A stretch of DNA of 64,000 bases from positions 38,297 to 102,296 of the forward strand of contig PVEQ01000013.1 in assembly GCA_002973575.1 (NCBI GenBank), read 5' to 3'. Of the stretch, positions 42,923 through 53,180 are shown one piece after another; the first letter of the stretch is position 1, and the number at the start of each line of letters is the position of its first letter. Position numbers and translations under genes: made by a program. The notes beneath the pieces are model-generated. The model saw only the letters and a list, made by a program, of their open reading frames with translations. It did no database searches and was not told where the DNA came from. The DNA is from Sediminibacterium magnilacihabitans (GTDB lineage: Bacteria > Bacteroidota > Bacteroidia > Chitinophagales > Chitinophagaceae).

Positions 42923-45900
42923 ATGAATAGAGAAACCGCACAAATTTTTCAGACAAACAATGCCTCCCGTTGGCAACGAACCAAATGGGGCAGCCGGCTG
43001 GTTCTTTTTTTACTGCTTATTGGCGCTACCGCTTTTGTCATCGCTTATAATTACTCTGCTAACAAACCGCAGCAATTACCTGTTTTTCAGGATGAGATCA
43101 AGAAAAAGGTATTGCAGCCCGATAAGCCCACAGAGCCTATCACCAAAGAATACCAGGGCATCCGCAAATTCATCAATGATAAGTGGGCAAAGGGGCTTGG
43201 CTGCGGGCAGAACAATCAGGTGATTGACCTTTCCAGTTCGCCATATTTCAACGACAGCGTGGGTATCCGGGCGGCTTTTTACGTAAACTGGGACCCCCAG
43301 TCACTCATCTCCCTTCAAAAGAATATTGACAAGATCAATCTCGTAATACCCGAATGGTTTTTCCTGGATACCAAGGGCGACAGCCTGTTGCTGGATATAG
43401 ACAGGAATGCCCTCGGTATCATGAAAGCAGCGGGTATCAAGATCATGCCGTTGCTCACCAATAACTTTCAGAAGACATGGCATGGTGATGTAGTACACCG
43501 CATCATCAATGATCCAGTGAAGAAAAGTAAGCTCATCAACGACATCATACGGGTTTGTAAGATATACGATCTGTCGGGCGTGAACATCGACTTCGAAGCA
43601 TTGATAGAAGCCAAAAATGAAGTGCTTACCGCTTTCCAGAAAGAACTCTATGAAAAAATGCATGCTGCAGGATTGATGGTATCGCAGGATGTGAGTCCTT
43701 TCAACGAAGACTACGACCAGGCGGCATTGGCCAATTACAACGATTACCTGTTCCTGATGGCTTACGATGAACATTCGGCGGACAGCAGGCCGGGCCCCAT
43801 CAGCAGCCAGCGTTGGGTAGAAAAAGCACTCGATCAGGTTACCAAAAAGATACCACCCGGTAAAGTTGTATTGTGTATGGCCGCGTTTGGATACGACTGG
43901 GTGAACGGTGGCGGCTCGGGTTCCACTACCACCCTCGCTTACCGCGATGCGATCACCGTAGCAAGGGAAAGTGAGGGTCAGATACGGTTCGACAACGACA
44001 CGTATAACCTCAGCTATCTTTATTACGATGAAATCAACGACCTTCACGAAGTGCATTTTACCGATGCAGCCACCAATTTCAATACCCTGCGTTTTGCTAC
44101 CGAATACCAACTGGCGGGTACGGCCCTGTGGCGGCTGGGGAGTGAAGACCTTCGGCTCTGGCAGTTCTACAACAAATCCATGAACAAAGATGCCCTCCGC
44201 CAGTTCGATTTTTCGATCTTCAACAAGATGGCAGGAAGCAACAACGTGGATTATATTGGCAGCGGCGATATCATGAAAGTGATTGCCATGCCCCGCAGTG
44301 GTCATATCAGTATCCAAATAGACTCGGCAGCGGGCCTCATTGCAGAAGAAACCTACGATTCACTGCCTTCCATGTTCATGGTAAAACAAATGGGCGCGCC
44401 TCAAGGCAAAAAATTAGTGCTCACTTTCGACGACGGGCCAGATCCTAAATACACCGGTAAAGTGCTGGATATTCTTTCACATTACCATGTGCCTGCCGCT
44501 TTCTTCCTGGTAGGTATCGAAGCGGAAAAGCATATCCCGTTGGTGCAACGCATCTACCGCGAAGGACATGAAATAGGCAACCACACTTTCACCCATCCTA
44601 ATATTGCCAAAGTGGGTAAACAGCGGGCCGATCTGGAGATCAATGCCACAAGGCTGCTGATTGAATGCATTACCGGGCACAGCACCATTCTCTTTCGCGC
44701 GCCATACAGCGATGCGGATAATGATAACCCGGGCGAGATGGAAGCCTTACTGCCCATCAGCCTTCGCAGAACCAAAGATTACCTCACCATTGGTGAGAAC
44801 ATAGACCCGAAGGACTGGCAAACCGATGCCGACTATACTTTGACAGCCGATACCATTTTCAACAGGGTGGTAAGGCAGAAGGATACCGGCAATATCATCC
44901 TGTTGCACGATGCCGGTGGCGACCGCAATGCTACTATTGAAGCATTACCACGCATCATTGAATATTTTCAGAAAAACGGTTATCAGTTTGTGTCCATCGC
45001 CAACCTGCTGGGCAGGAAAAAGGATGAAATGATGCCCCCTCTCCCCAAGGGAAGTGGCTACGATCTCATGCAGGTAGACCTTTGGTTGTTCAAAGCCGGC
45101 TTTTACGGCGGCAACTTTTTCTCGGGCCTGTTTATCTTATTCCTCGTACTGGGTATTGTGCGCATGCTCATCATCCTGGTATTATCTATACTGCAAAGAC
45201 GGAAAGACAAACGAACGGTACTGCCTCCGCTGGCGGGCTCTCCACTGGTATCTATTATTGTACCCGCTTATAACGAGGAAGTGAATGCCGTTGGCTCGCT
45301 GCACAATCTCCTGCGTTGCGACTATCCCAATTTCAATCTCATTTTTGTAGATGATGGCAGCGGCGACCATACGTTCGACCAGGTGAATGAAGCATTCAAA
45401 AACCATCCGTTGGTGAAAGTATTCAGCAAACCTAACGGTGGAAAAGCTTCTGCATTGAATTTCGGCATCAGTCATACCGATGCCGAATATGTGGTTTGTA
45501 TTGACGCCGATACCAAATTATTACCCAATGCCGTGAGCCTGATGATGCGGCATTTTGCCGATGAGGACGCCGGCGCTGTAGCAGGTAATGTGAAAGTGGG
45601 CAATGAAGTGAACATCCTCACACACTGGCAGAGCATTGAATACATTTCAAGCCAGAATATCGACCGCAATGCATTTGCGTATTTCAACGGCATCACCGTT
45701 GTTCCAGGCGCCATTGGCGCTTTCCGGAAGCAAGCCATTGAAGACGCAGGCGGGTTTACCACCGATACACTGGCCGAAGATTGTGATCTTACTATTCGTA
45801 TCCTGCGCTGTGGTTATAATATCAAAAATGAAAACAAAGCCATTGCATATACTGAAGCGCCGGAAACATTGAAACAGTTCATGAAACAACGTTTCCGCTG

Positions 45901-46321
45901 GACCTTTGGCGTAATGCAGACTTTCTGGAAAAACAGGGATGCGCTCTTCAATTTCAAAACAGGCCGGGTGGGCTGGATTGTTTTACCCGATATGCTGTTG
46001 TTCAAATACATTGTGCCTTTTTTAACACCTATTGCCGACCTGCTGATGCTGATTGGTTTATTAACAGGGAATATCGCGCAAATAGGCGCCTATTACCTGC
46101 TTTTCCTACTGGTAGACCTGGTCATCGCCATGGTTTCCTTCCGGTACGAGCGTGAAAACATGCTGAAGCTGGTATCGCTCATACCACAACGGATCATTTA
46201 CCGCTGGCTGATGCTGATTGTACTGCTCCGGGCCTTTAAGCGGGCCATCCAGGGCGAGCTGCAGCATTGGGGCGTTTTAAAAAGAACCGGAAATGTAAAG
46301 GAAGTCGTGACGGTCAATTAA
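42923..46321 (+). CDS. GH18 - polysaccharide deacetylase - GT2 fusion protein
   Basis: An 1132-residue inner-membrane protein with a transmembrane helix at about 28-47. Residues about 90-420 form a YaaH-like GH18 domain (catalytic Glu in GVNIDFE, near 222). A CE4 deacetylase follows with TFDDGPDP (near 502), the GNHTFTHP zinc motif (551), RAPY (592) and LLHDAGG (660). After a helix (about 730-752) comes a GT2 domain with SIIVPAYNEE (777), DAD (861), EDCD (951) and QRFRW (989-993), and four or so C-terminal helices. The set resembles PgaB plus PgaC on one chain, so synthesis and processing of a beta-linked amino-sugar polymer is the best guess. Confidence 0.92.
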   Translation: MNRETAQIFQTNNASRWQRTKWGSRLVLFLLLIGATAFVIAYNYSANKPQQLPVFQDEIKKKVLQPDKPTEPITKEYQGIRKFINDKWAKGLGCGQNNQVIDLSSSPYFNDSVGIRAAFYVNWDPQSLISLQKNIDKINLVIPEWFFLDTKGDSLLLDIDRNALGIMKAAGIKIMPLLTNNFQKTWHGDVVHRIINDPVKKSKLINDIIRVCKIYDLSGVNIDFEALIEAKNEVLTAFQKELYEKMHAAGLMVSQDVSPFNEDYDQAALANYNDYLFLMAYDEHSADSRPGPISSQRWVEKALDQVTKKIPPGKVVLCMAAFGYDWVNGGGSGSTTTLAYRDAITVARESEGQIRFDNDTYNLSYLYYDEINDLHEVHFTDAATNFNTLRFATEYQLAGTALWRLGSEDLRLWQFYNKSMNKDALRQFDFSIFNKMAGSNNVDYIGSGDIMKVIAMPRSGHISIQIDSAAGLIAEETYDSLPSMFMVKQMGAPQGKKLVLTFDDGPDPKYTGKVLDILSHYHVPAAFFLVGIEAEKHIPLVQRIYREGHEIGNHTFTHPNIAKVGKQRADLEINATRLLIECITGHSTILFRAPYSDADNDNPGEMEALLPISLRRTKDYLTIGENIDPKDWQTDADYTLTADTIFNRVVRQKDTGNIILLHDAGGDRNATIEALPRIIEYFQKNGYQFVSIANLLGRKKDEMMPPLPKGSGYDLMQVDLWLFKAGFYGGNFFSGLFILFLVLGIVRMLIILVLSILQRRKDKRTVLPPLAGSPLVSIIVPAYNEEVNAVGSLHNLLRCDYPNFNLIFVDDGSGDHTFDQVNEAFKNHPLVKVFSKPNGGKASALNFGISHTDAEYVVCIDADTKLLPNAVSLMMRHFADEDAGAVAGNVKVGNEVNILTHWQSIEYISSQNIDRNAFAYFNGITVVPGAIGAFRKQAIEDAGGFTTDTLAEDCDLTIRILRCGYNIKNENKAIAYTEAPETLKQFMKQRFRWTFGVMQTFWKNRDALFNFKTGRVGWIVLPDMLLFKYIVPFLTPIADLLMLIGLLTGNIAQIGAYYLLFLLVDLVIAMVSFRYERENMLKLVSLIPQRIIYRWLMLIVLLRAFKRAIQGELQHWGVLKRTGNVKEVVTVN

Positions 46322-46369
46322 GCGGTTTTCCTTTACTTTGCAGCACTTTCAAGCAAACAGCTCCCGATC

Positions 46370-47332
46370 ATGAAGTTAAAAGACATACAGGTACTGAACG
46401 AGAAAGAAACCCGTGGCGGTTTCGGTGAAGGCATTTATGAAATTGGCAAAGAAAACGAGAACGTGGTAGTACTCACGGCCGACCTTGCCGGCTCACTCAA
46501 ACTGGGCCCTTTTATCAAGGATTTCCCCCATCGTTTTGTACAGGTAGGTATTGCCGAAGCCAATATGATTGGCATTGCTGCCGGTATGACGGTAGGCGGC
46601 AAGATCCCTTATACCACCACCTTCGCCAACTTCAGCACCGGTCGCGTATACGACCAGATCAGGCAGAGCGTAGCTTACAGCGGTAAGAATGTAAAGATCT
46701 GCGCCTCACATGCCGGTTTAACACTGGGTGAAGACGGCGCTACCCACCAGATACTGGAAGATATTGGTTTGATGAAAATGTTACCAGGCATGACGGTGAT
46801 CGTTCCCTGCGACTTCAACCAGACCAAAGCAGCCACCAAAGCCATCGCCTCTTATGAAGGTCCCGTTTACCTTCGTTTCGGAAGACCCAAATGGCCCAAC
46901 TTCACCAAAGAAGACGGCAGCGATTTTGTGATTGGCAAAGCACAACAACTGAGCGAAGGAACCGATGTTTCTATTTTCGCCTGCGGTCACATGGTATGGA
47001 AAGCCATTGAAGCCGGCAGGATACTGGAAGAAAAAGGTATCAGCGTAGAACTCATTAACATACACACGATCAAACCACTCGATACAGAAGCCATTATCAA
47101 GTCTATCAGCAAAACCAAATGTGCTGTTACTGTAGAAGAGCACAATGTTATTGGTGGATTGGGCGATGCTATTGCACAGGTAGCTGCCAAACACCAGCCT
47201 GTTCCTATTGAGTACATCGGCACCAACGATACTTTTGGCGAAAGCGGTAAACCCACTGAACTACTTACCAAATACGGCCTCGATACACCTTTCATCGTTG
47301 CGGCCGCAGAAAAAGTAATGAGCCGGAAATAA
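46370..47332 (+). CDS. transketolase, C-terminal subunit
   Basis: A 320-residue protein matching the pyrimidine-binding and C-terminal domains of transketolase/DXP synthase. Catalytic Glu63 lies in VGIAEANM, followed by the TTTFANFSTGRVYDQIRQ and ICASHAGLTLGEDGATHQ segments. It needs an N-terminal subunit with the thiamine-diphosphate-binding GDG motif, which is not next to it in this window. It follows the large fusion gene by 48 bases. No signal peptide; cytoplasmic, pentose phosphate pathway. Confidence 0.92.
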   Translation: MKLKDIQVLNEKETRGGFGEGIYEIGKENENVVVLTADLAGSLKLGPFIKDFPHRFVQVGIAEANMIGIAAGMTVGGKIPYTTTFANFSTGRVYDQIRQSVAYSGKNVKICASHAGLTLGEDGATHQILEDIGLMKMLPGMTVIVPCDFNQTKAATKAIASYEGPVYLRFGRPKWPNFTKEDGSDFVIGKAQQLSEGTDVSIFACGHMVWKAIEAGRILEEKGISVELINIHTIKPLDTEAIIKSISKTKCAVTVEEHNVIGGLGDAIAQVAAKHQPVPIEYIGTNDTFGESGKPTELLTKYGLDTPFIVAAAEKVMSRK

Positions 47333-47339
47333 TTCGCTG

Positions 47340-47987
47340 TTACGGCGCCAGCCTTTCTCTTTTCCATTTGTGCGCACCGGAAGCTGTGTATCGTAGCCGG
47401 TCGTGCAACCGGCTGCCGCGTCCCTGCCAGAATTCAATAACACTGGGCTTTACGATATAGCCTCCCCAGTTCTCGGGCCTTGGGATGTTTTCGTAACCAA
47501 ATTGTTGCTCGTATTTGCTGTAATTGGTTTCTATCTCTGTACGGTTAGCCACCACACGGCTTTGAGGGGAGGCCCAGGCGCCGATGCGGCTTCCGGCAGG
47601 CCTTGACTCGAAATAATCATCACTTTCTGCAGTACTTGTTTTAGATACCGTGCCTTCTATGCGTACCTGCCTTTCCAATTCTTTCCAGAAGAATACCAGG
47701 GCTGCATGCGGGTTCGCTTCCAGTTCCATGCCTTTGCGGCTTTTATAATTGGTGAAAAAAACAAAGCCCTGTTCATCGTATCCTTTGAGCAATACAATGC
47801 GCGCGGCCGGAAGACCTTCGGGGGTTACCGTGGCAAGGGTCATTGCATTCACTTCATCAATATGACTGGCAATAGCCTCTTCCCACCAACGGGTGAACTG
47901 TGTAATGGGATCGGCGGCGATATCGTTTTCGTCGAGAGATTGTAATTTATAATCACGCCTGATGTCTGCAATAGATGATGCTGCCAT
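47340..47987 (-). CDS. pdxH: pyridoxamine 5'-phosphate oxidase
   Basis: A 215-residue FMN enzyme that makes pyridoxal 5'-phosphate in vitamin B6 synthesis and salvage. The family segments [64 protein letters not shown] and the C-terminal RLHDRLRY...WKRERLAP are all in place. Convergent with the transketolase gene; only 7 bases separate the stops. Confidence 0.96.
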   Translation of the reverse strand: MAASSIADIRRDYKLQSLDENDIAADPITQFTRWWEEAIASHIDEVNAMTLATVTPEGLPAARIVLLKGYDEQGFVFFTNYKSRKGMELEANPHAALVFFWKELERQVRIEGTVSKTSTAESDDYFESRPAGSRIGAWASPQSRVVANRTEIETNYSKYEQQFGYENIPRPENWGGYIVKPSVIEFWQGRGSRLHDRLRYTASGAHKWKRERLAP

Positions 47988-48041
47988 AAGCCTAGGGTTT
48001 TAGTCCCATAAAGGTATCACAAGCAGGAACATAAAATTGCA

Positions 48042-51000
48042 CTATTCGGTAATATCTACACTCCTGGCCTTGTGCTTACCCGATATGAATGTGTATACAG
48101 CCGGTATCACAAACAAGGTAAGGATCAGCGAGAAAAGGATACCTCCTACCACTACGATACCCAGCGGTATACGGCTGGTGGAAGCGGCGCCCAGGCTCAA
48201 CGCAATTGGCAGGGCTCCCAATGATGTAGCCAAACTGGTCATGATGATGGGCCTCAACCTTTGTGTGGCGGCTTCCACTACCGCCTGCATCTTGGGCAGG
48301 CCATTGGCCCTTTTCTGGTTGGCAAATTCTACGATTAAAATACCATTCTTGGTTACCAGTCCTATCAGCATAATCATACCAATCTCCGAGAAAATATTGA
48401 GGGTTTGTTTGAATACGAACAAACTCAACAACGCCCCAGCCAGTGCCAGCGGCACGGTGATCATGATGGTAAGCGGGTCGAGGAAGCTTTCAAACTGTGC
48501 CGATAATACCAGGTAGATCAGTATCAACGCCAGTATGAAGGCAAACACAATATTGGAAGAACTTTCAGAATAATCACGCGAAGGGCCGCTCAGGGAAGTT
48601 TGGAAACTCTGGTCGAGCAATTTGCCGGCAATGGCATTCATTGCGTTGATACCATCTCCAATGGTCTTGCCTTCGGCCAGTGATGCTGAAATGGTTGCCG
48701 CTTTGTACCTGTTGAAGTGATAGAGCGTTGAAGGATTACTGCTTTGTTCCAGGTGTACCACCGCATCGAGCGGGATACTCTTTCCTTTGTTGTTTTTTAC
48801 ATAGAGGTTCCTGATATCGTTTGGATTATCGCGATTGCCGCGGTCTACCTGTCCAATTACCTGGTATTGGTAGCCATTCATAATAAAGTAGGCCATCCGC
48901 CCTCCACTGAATGCCGCCTGTATAGCCGATACCACATCGGCAGTGCTGAGTCCAAGGTCCTTTATTTTCATACGATCTACCGTCAACTGTACTTCCGGGC
49001 GATTGAATTTCAGGTTCACATCTGCATTGGAGAAGGTTTTGTCTTTCCGCACTTCATCCAGGAATTTAGGTATGATCTCCCGCAACTTGTTAATATCCTG
49101 GTTTTGCAGGATGAACTGCACGGGCAACGAACCCCGCGAGCCAAGTCCCACCGAAATGGTCTGCTCCTGTATAGCAAACACACGCATCTGGTTAAAACGG
49201 CTCAGTTTCTTCTGCAGGTCGTTGGCAATATCGTTCTGGCTCCTGGTTCTCAGTTGAGGGTCTACCAGCCCAATCCTTGGCTGCGTGGTATTTGTACCGC
49301 CGAACGACGGAGTACGGGCAAACACAAAATCCCGTTCAGGTACCGAATCATACAGGTAATCGGTGAGGTTATCGGCCAGCTTCTGCATGTAGTTGTAGCT
49401 GGTACCTTCTGCCGCTACCACGCTGAAACGTACGCTGCTCCTGTCTTCCAGTGGTGCAATTTCACTTTGCAATCCTTTCATGATCCACCAGATCATGCAT
49501 CCGCACACCAGCACAATCACCCATGCTATCCATCTCACGCGCATAAAAGCTTTCAGCAAGTTTTTATAGCCGTTCTCCATGCCGGTGAAGAAGGGTTCTG
49601 TTTTTTTATAGAACCAGCCTTCGTGCGCATTTTTTGTATTCAGGTAAACGTTGAGCACCGGCGTGATGGTAAGCGAAACGAAGGCGGAGATCAGTACTGC
49701 TGCAGCGAGTGTTACACCGAATTCGCGGAACAGCCTGCCCACGAATCCCTGTAAAAAGATCACCGGCAGGAACACTACCGCCAGGGTGATCGATGTAGAG
49801 ATCACCGCGAAAAAAATCTCACGGCTTCCTTCCAGCGCCGCTTTGCGGATGGGAAGTCCTTCTTCCAGTTTCCGGAATATGTTTTCCGTTACTACAATAC
49901 CATCGTCTACCACAAGGCCCGTTGCCAGCACAATACCCAGCAGGGTCAATATGTTGATAGAGAACCCGGCAATGTACATGATGAAGAAAGTGGCCACCAA
50001 TGAAATGGGGATATCTATCAAAGGCCGCAATGCGATCAGCCAGTTGCGGAAGAAGAAGAAGATCACAAGCACTACCAGTCCGAATGAGATCATCAGCGTT
50101 TCCTTCACTTCCGAGAGCGATCTTCTGATGATGGTGGTATTATCGATGAGCACATTGAATTCAATGTCCGATCTGTTGGCCGCTTTGATCTGTGCCAGCC
50201 TTTTGTCGAACTCATCGGCGATCTCAATATTATTAGCGCCTGGTTGTGGAATGATGGCCAGGCCTACGGCGTTCACACCGTTGTATTTCCATGCCTGCTC
50301 CAGTTGTTCTGGTCCCAGTTCTACCTTGGCCACATCGTTCAGGCGAACGATGCCCGATGAATCGGATTTGATGATCAGGTCACGGAATTGTTGTTCGGTG
50401 GTGAGGCGCCCCAGTGCCCGGATGATCAGTTCAGTATTGTTGCCATAGATCTTACCGGGTGGCAATTCAATGTTTTCTGTGTTGAGCGCTGTTCTGATAT
50501 CGGTAAACGCCACATTGTGTGCGCTCATTTTATCGGGGTTCATCCAGATACGCATGGCGTATCGCTTCTGGCCAAAAATGTTCACGGAGCTTACATCCTT
50601 GATCGTTTGCAGCTGTTGCTGCAATACGTTCTCTGCATAATCGCTGAGCTCGAGCAGGCTCTTGGTGCGACTCTGCACCGCTAGTATTAAAATGAAGTCG
50701 CTGTTGGCATCTGCTTTGGATACTACCGGTGGCGCGTCTATATCCTGTGGCAGGCTTCGCTGCGCCTGGCCTACCTTATCACGCACATCGCTGGCCGCCG
50801 CCTCGAGGTCTATCCCCAGGTTGAACTCCACAGTGATCTGCGAGTTGCCGAGTGCGCTGGATGAAGTGATGGTACGAATACCCGGAATACCGTTGATCTG
50901 CTTTTCCAGGGGTTCTGTGATCTGGCTCTCGATGATATCGGCATTGGCGCCTGTATAGTTGGTGCTGATGGTGATAATGGGCGGATCGATGGCCGGGTAA

Positions 51001-51107
51001 TCACGTACTGCGAGAAAGCTATATCCCACCACCCCGAACAGGATAATCAGGAGGTTCATTACGGTAGCCAGTACCGGCCGCTTCAACGATAATTCAGAAA
51101 TATTCAT
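48042..51107 (-). CDS. RND efflux transporter, inner-membrane permease (HAE-1 type)
   Basis: A 1021-residue proton-driven RND pump with the duplicated fold: N-terminal TM1, a large periplasmic loop, TM2-6 (about 335-540) with the ATGLVVDDGIVVTENI helix carrying the proton-relay Asp residues, a second large loop and TM7-12. It likely exports drugs or amphiphiles together with the adaptor encoded 13 bases upstream. An outer-membrane TolC-like gene is not in the neighbourhood. Strand-opposite long frames inside it are shadows. Confidence 0.95.
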   Translation of the reverse strand: MNISELSLKRPVLATVMNLLIILFGVVGYSFLAVRDYPAIDPPIITISTNYTGANADIIESQITEPLEKQINGIPGIRTITSSSALGNSQITVEFNLGIDLEAAASDVRDKVGQAQRSLPQDIDAPPVVSKADANSDFILILAVQSRTKSLLELSDYAENVLQQQLQTIKDVSSVNIFGQKRYAMRIWMNPDKMSAHNVAFTDIRTALNTENIELPPGKIYGNNTELIIRALGRLTTEQQFRDLIIKSDSSGIVRLNDVAKVELGPEQLEQAWKYNGVNAVGLAIIPQPGANNIEIADEFDKRLAQIKAANRSDIEFNVLIDNTTIIRRSLSEVKETLMISFGLVVLVIFFFFRNWLIALRPLIDIPISLVATFFIMYIAGFSINILTLLGIVLATGLVVDDGIVVTENIFRKLEEGLPIRKAALEGSREIFFAVISTSITLAVVFLPVIFLQGFVGRLFREFGVTLAAAVLISAFVSLTITPVLNVYLNTKNAHEGWFYKKTEPFFTGMENGYKNLLKAFMRVRWIAWVIVLVCGCMIWWIMKGLQSEIAPLEDRSSVRFSVVAAEGTSYNYMQKLADNLTDYLYDSVPERDFVFARTPSFGGTNTTQPRIGLVDPQLRTRSQNDIANDLQKKLSRFNQMRVFAIQEQTISVGLGSRGSLPVQFILQNQDINKLREIIPKFLDEVRKDKTFSNADVNLKFNRPEVQLTVDRMKIKDLGLSTADVVSAIQAAFSGGRMAYFIMNGYQYQVIGQVDRGNRDNPNDIRNLYVKNNKGKSIPLDAVVHLEQSSNPSTLYHFNRYKAATISASLAEGKTIGDGINAMNAIAGKLLDQSFQTSLSGPSRDYSESSSNIVFAFILALILIYLVLSAQFESFLDPLTIMITVPLALAGALLSLFVFKQTLNIFSEIGMIMLIGLVTKNGILIVEFANQKRANGLPKMQAVVEAATQRLRPIIMTSLATSLGALPIALSLGAASTSRIPLGIVVVGGILFSLILTLFVIPAVYTFISGKHKARSVDITE

Positions 51108-51120
51108 AGGGCTATCGCGC

Positions 51121-52179
51121 TTAATTCTTGAGCAGTTCCAGTGTTTTTACGCTGCGCACTTTCAGGGGCGATTGGGGTCTTGCAAACAATACGCCGGTTA
51201 CTACAATCGTATCGCCTTGTTTCACCCCATTGGTGATCTCTACAAAATCTGCCTGCGTAACACCTGTCTCAACCGTTATGAAATTGGCCTTGCCGCTTTT
51301 CACCTGTATCAGTTGTTTTCTGCGGTCGTCCTGTATGATGGCGTTGGCAGGTACCATGATGGCTTTGGTATCGGTGCCCGATTGAACAACGACTTTTACA
51401 AATGCGCCGGGATTTACCTTGCCTCCATCGAGTAAGGCCCTTACTTTCAGATTGCGGGTATTCTGATCAACCTGCGGCTCGGTAGCAATGATGCGGGCCT
51501 TGGTTTTGGTCTGGCGGGTGGCATCTACTGTTACATCTACCGTATTTCCTTTTTGTATCAGCCTGCTGTATTCTTCGGGAAGGGTGAAATCGATCCTGAT
51601 CTTATCGAGCTGTTGCATGGTGGCTACCGTGATGGCCGGACTCAGATAGGCGCCGAGGCTCACCTGGCGTAATCCGATCATCCCGTCGAAGGGAGCTTTG
51701 ATTACTGTTTTATCTATGAGTGACTGGGTGTATACCAGGTCGGCCTTGTATCCGTTGACGGTGCTCAGCGCTGCATCATAATCCGACAGGTTCACGCCAT
51801 TCACTTTCAGCAGCTTGGCCAGCCGCTCTTCATTTTTCTGCGCGAGGTCGAGCAGCACTTTGGTCTTGTTCAGCTGTGCCTGCAGATCGGCATCATTGAT
51901 ACGGGCAATGACCGTTCCTTTTTTTACCAGGTTTCCTTCCGGCACATAGAGGTAAACAAGCCGGCCGCTGGTTTCGGGGCGGAGTTCTACGTATTCGTTG
52001 GCTACCACGGTACCGTTTGCCTCTACCTGGCTGGAAATGGTTTGCGATTGCGCTACCATCACATCAACGATGGTTTCGGAAGGGCCTTTTTTCTGTTTAT
52101 CTGCGGGGGGGTCGCCTTTGCTGTTTTTACAGGATACCATGACCAGCAAGACCAATAAGGAAACAAAATATTTGTTCAA
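51121..52179 (-). CDS. RND efflux periplasmic adaptor (membrane fusion protein)
   Basis: A 352-residue lipoprotein from TTG 52179 (lipobox ending MVSC near residue 16, then KNSKGDPP); longer in-frame starts up to 52239 exist but lack a cleaner signal. The lipoyl/coiled-coil (PETSGRLVYLYVPEGNLVKKG ... LLDLAQKNEERLAKL), beta-barrel and membrane-proximal parts follow in the usual order. It bridges the inner-membrane permease, encoded just downstream, to an outer-membrane channel. Confidence 0.92.
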   Translation of the reverse strand: MNKYFVSLLVLLVMVSCKNSKGDPPADKQKKGPSETIVDVMVAQSQTISSQVEANGTVVANEYVELRPETSGRLVYLYVPEGNLVKKGTVIARINDADLQAQLNKTKVLLDLAQKNEERLAKLLKVNGVNLSDYDAALSTVNGYKADLVYTQSLIDKTVIKAPFDGMIGLRQVSLGAYLSPAITVATMQQLDKIRIDFTLPEEYSRLIQKGNTVDVTVDATRQTKTKARIIATEPQVDQNTRNLKVRALLDGGKVNPGAFVKVVVQSGTDTKAIMVPANAIIQDDRRKQLIQVKSGKANFITVETGVTQADFVEITNGVKQGDTIVVTGVLFARPQSPLKVRSVKTLELLKN

Positions 52180-52263
52180 GGGGCTTAAAAATTTAAAGCC
52201 GCTAAAGATAAAATTATTTTGATGGCTACCGCAGAACAATATATAAATGGTTGAACGGGCGAA

Positions 52264-53052
52264 TTATTCCTCCCTACGCCACAATGTGCCCTTCCATCCT
52301 TTTCGCGGAAGGGCTTTATATTGCTCAAAACATTGCTGAATATAATAGCCCAGTTCGAGGTCGTTGAGGGCCGTCACTACTTCGTATTCGGGCCGGTACC
52401 GTTTCATGAAGCTGTCAAGCTCGGGCGATTGCAGTTGGGTAACCTTGTGTACAAACTGCTTACTGAAACGATGGTCAATGTATTTATCGCGCTCCTGTTG
52501 CAACAAACGTTCTTGCAGGGTTAATATGCTTCGGTTGTGTTTGGTACGGAACATATTGATGATGGCATCGAGGTCAAAGCCTACCGTAAGGCCACCAGGG
52601 TTATAACCGTAGTCTTTGCTCAGGCTGATGGTGGGCTTTTTGAAATCGAAGATCTTGGCGTAATCGCGCCTGTTCATCATAGAATCGTACTTATAGTAGC
52701 TATTCCGCACCCTCACTTCGGGCAGTTCGGTCACTCTTATATGGATCATAATATTGAAATTATCCATATTGCTGATGGTGTCTACCGCGTATTTCATGGT
52801 GGATTTGCCAATCAGGGAAAACCAGATGGAATCGTGTTGCAAAACAGTGATGAGGTACCTGCCGGAAGAGTCGGTGAGTGCCGACCTGCCCGAATTACTC
52901 ATAACGGCCACAGCCTCGATGGGCCGCCGGGCGCTGATATCGTATACTGTTCCCTTTACCGTAACGAACTGTGCTGCCGCTCGCTGCGACAGTACAAAGC
53001 AAAGGGTCAGTAATACGAACAGAACGGGTAGCCTTTTGATCAAATCCTTCAA
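52264..53052 (-). CDS. carboxypeptidase regulatory-like domain protein
   Basis: A secreted protein of about 262 residues. A signal peptide (LKDLIKRLPVLFVLLTLCFV, cleaved after AAAQ) is followed by a CarboxypepD-reg-like beta domain (VTVKGTVYDISARRPIEAVAVMSNSGRSALTDSSGRY), then a helical region with the PTISLSKDYGYNPGGLTVGFDL stretch and RTKHNRSILTLQERLL. No enzyme motif was seen. Its start is a TTG (53052), and the frame stays open to 53130; the exact start is uncertain. Function unknown, envelope associated. Confidence 0.75.
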   Translation of the reverse strand: MKDLIKRLPVLFVLLTLCFVLSQRAAAQFVTVKGTVYDISARRPIEAVAVMSNSGRSALTDSSGRYLITVLQHDSIWFSLIGKSTMKYAVDTISNMDNFNIMIHIRVTELPEVRVRNSYYKYDSMMNRRDYAKIFDFKKPTISLSKDYGYNPGGLTVGFDLDAIINMFRTKHNRSILTLQERLLQQERDKYIDHRFSKQFVHKVTQLQSPELDSFMKRYRPEYEVVTALNDLELGYYIQQCFEQYKALPRKGWKGTLWRREE

Positions 53053-53180
53053 TTGAGCTGTAATATTATAACAGCCCCGGCAGACTTCCGCAGAATTAAC
53101 TACTCTTTTACAGGGTATGCGCCCTTGCAATTATGCAACACGTACCGTAAATTAACATTCATTATCTAAAACCTCAAACA

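Noticed and set aside
42880..42930. Frameshift as the reason for the short carB
   Set aside because: No frame downstream of the stop encodes the next CarB residues, so a simple frameshift does not explain the end.
43301..44317. 338-codon minus-strand frame
   Set aside because: Antisense shadow of the GH18 part of the fusion gene.
48744..49754. 336-codon plus-strand frame
   Set aside because: Antisense shadow of the RND permease gene.
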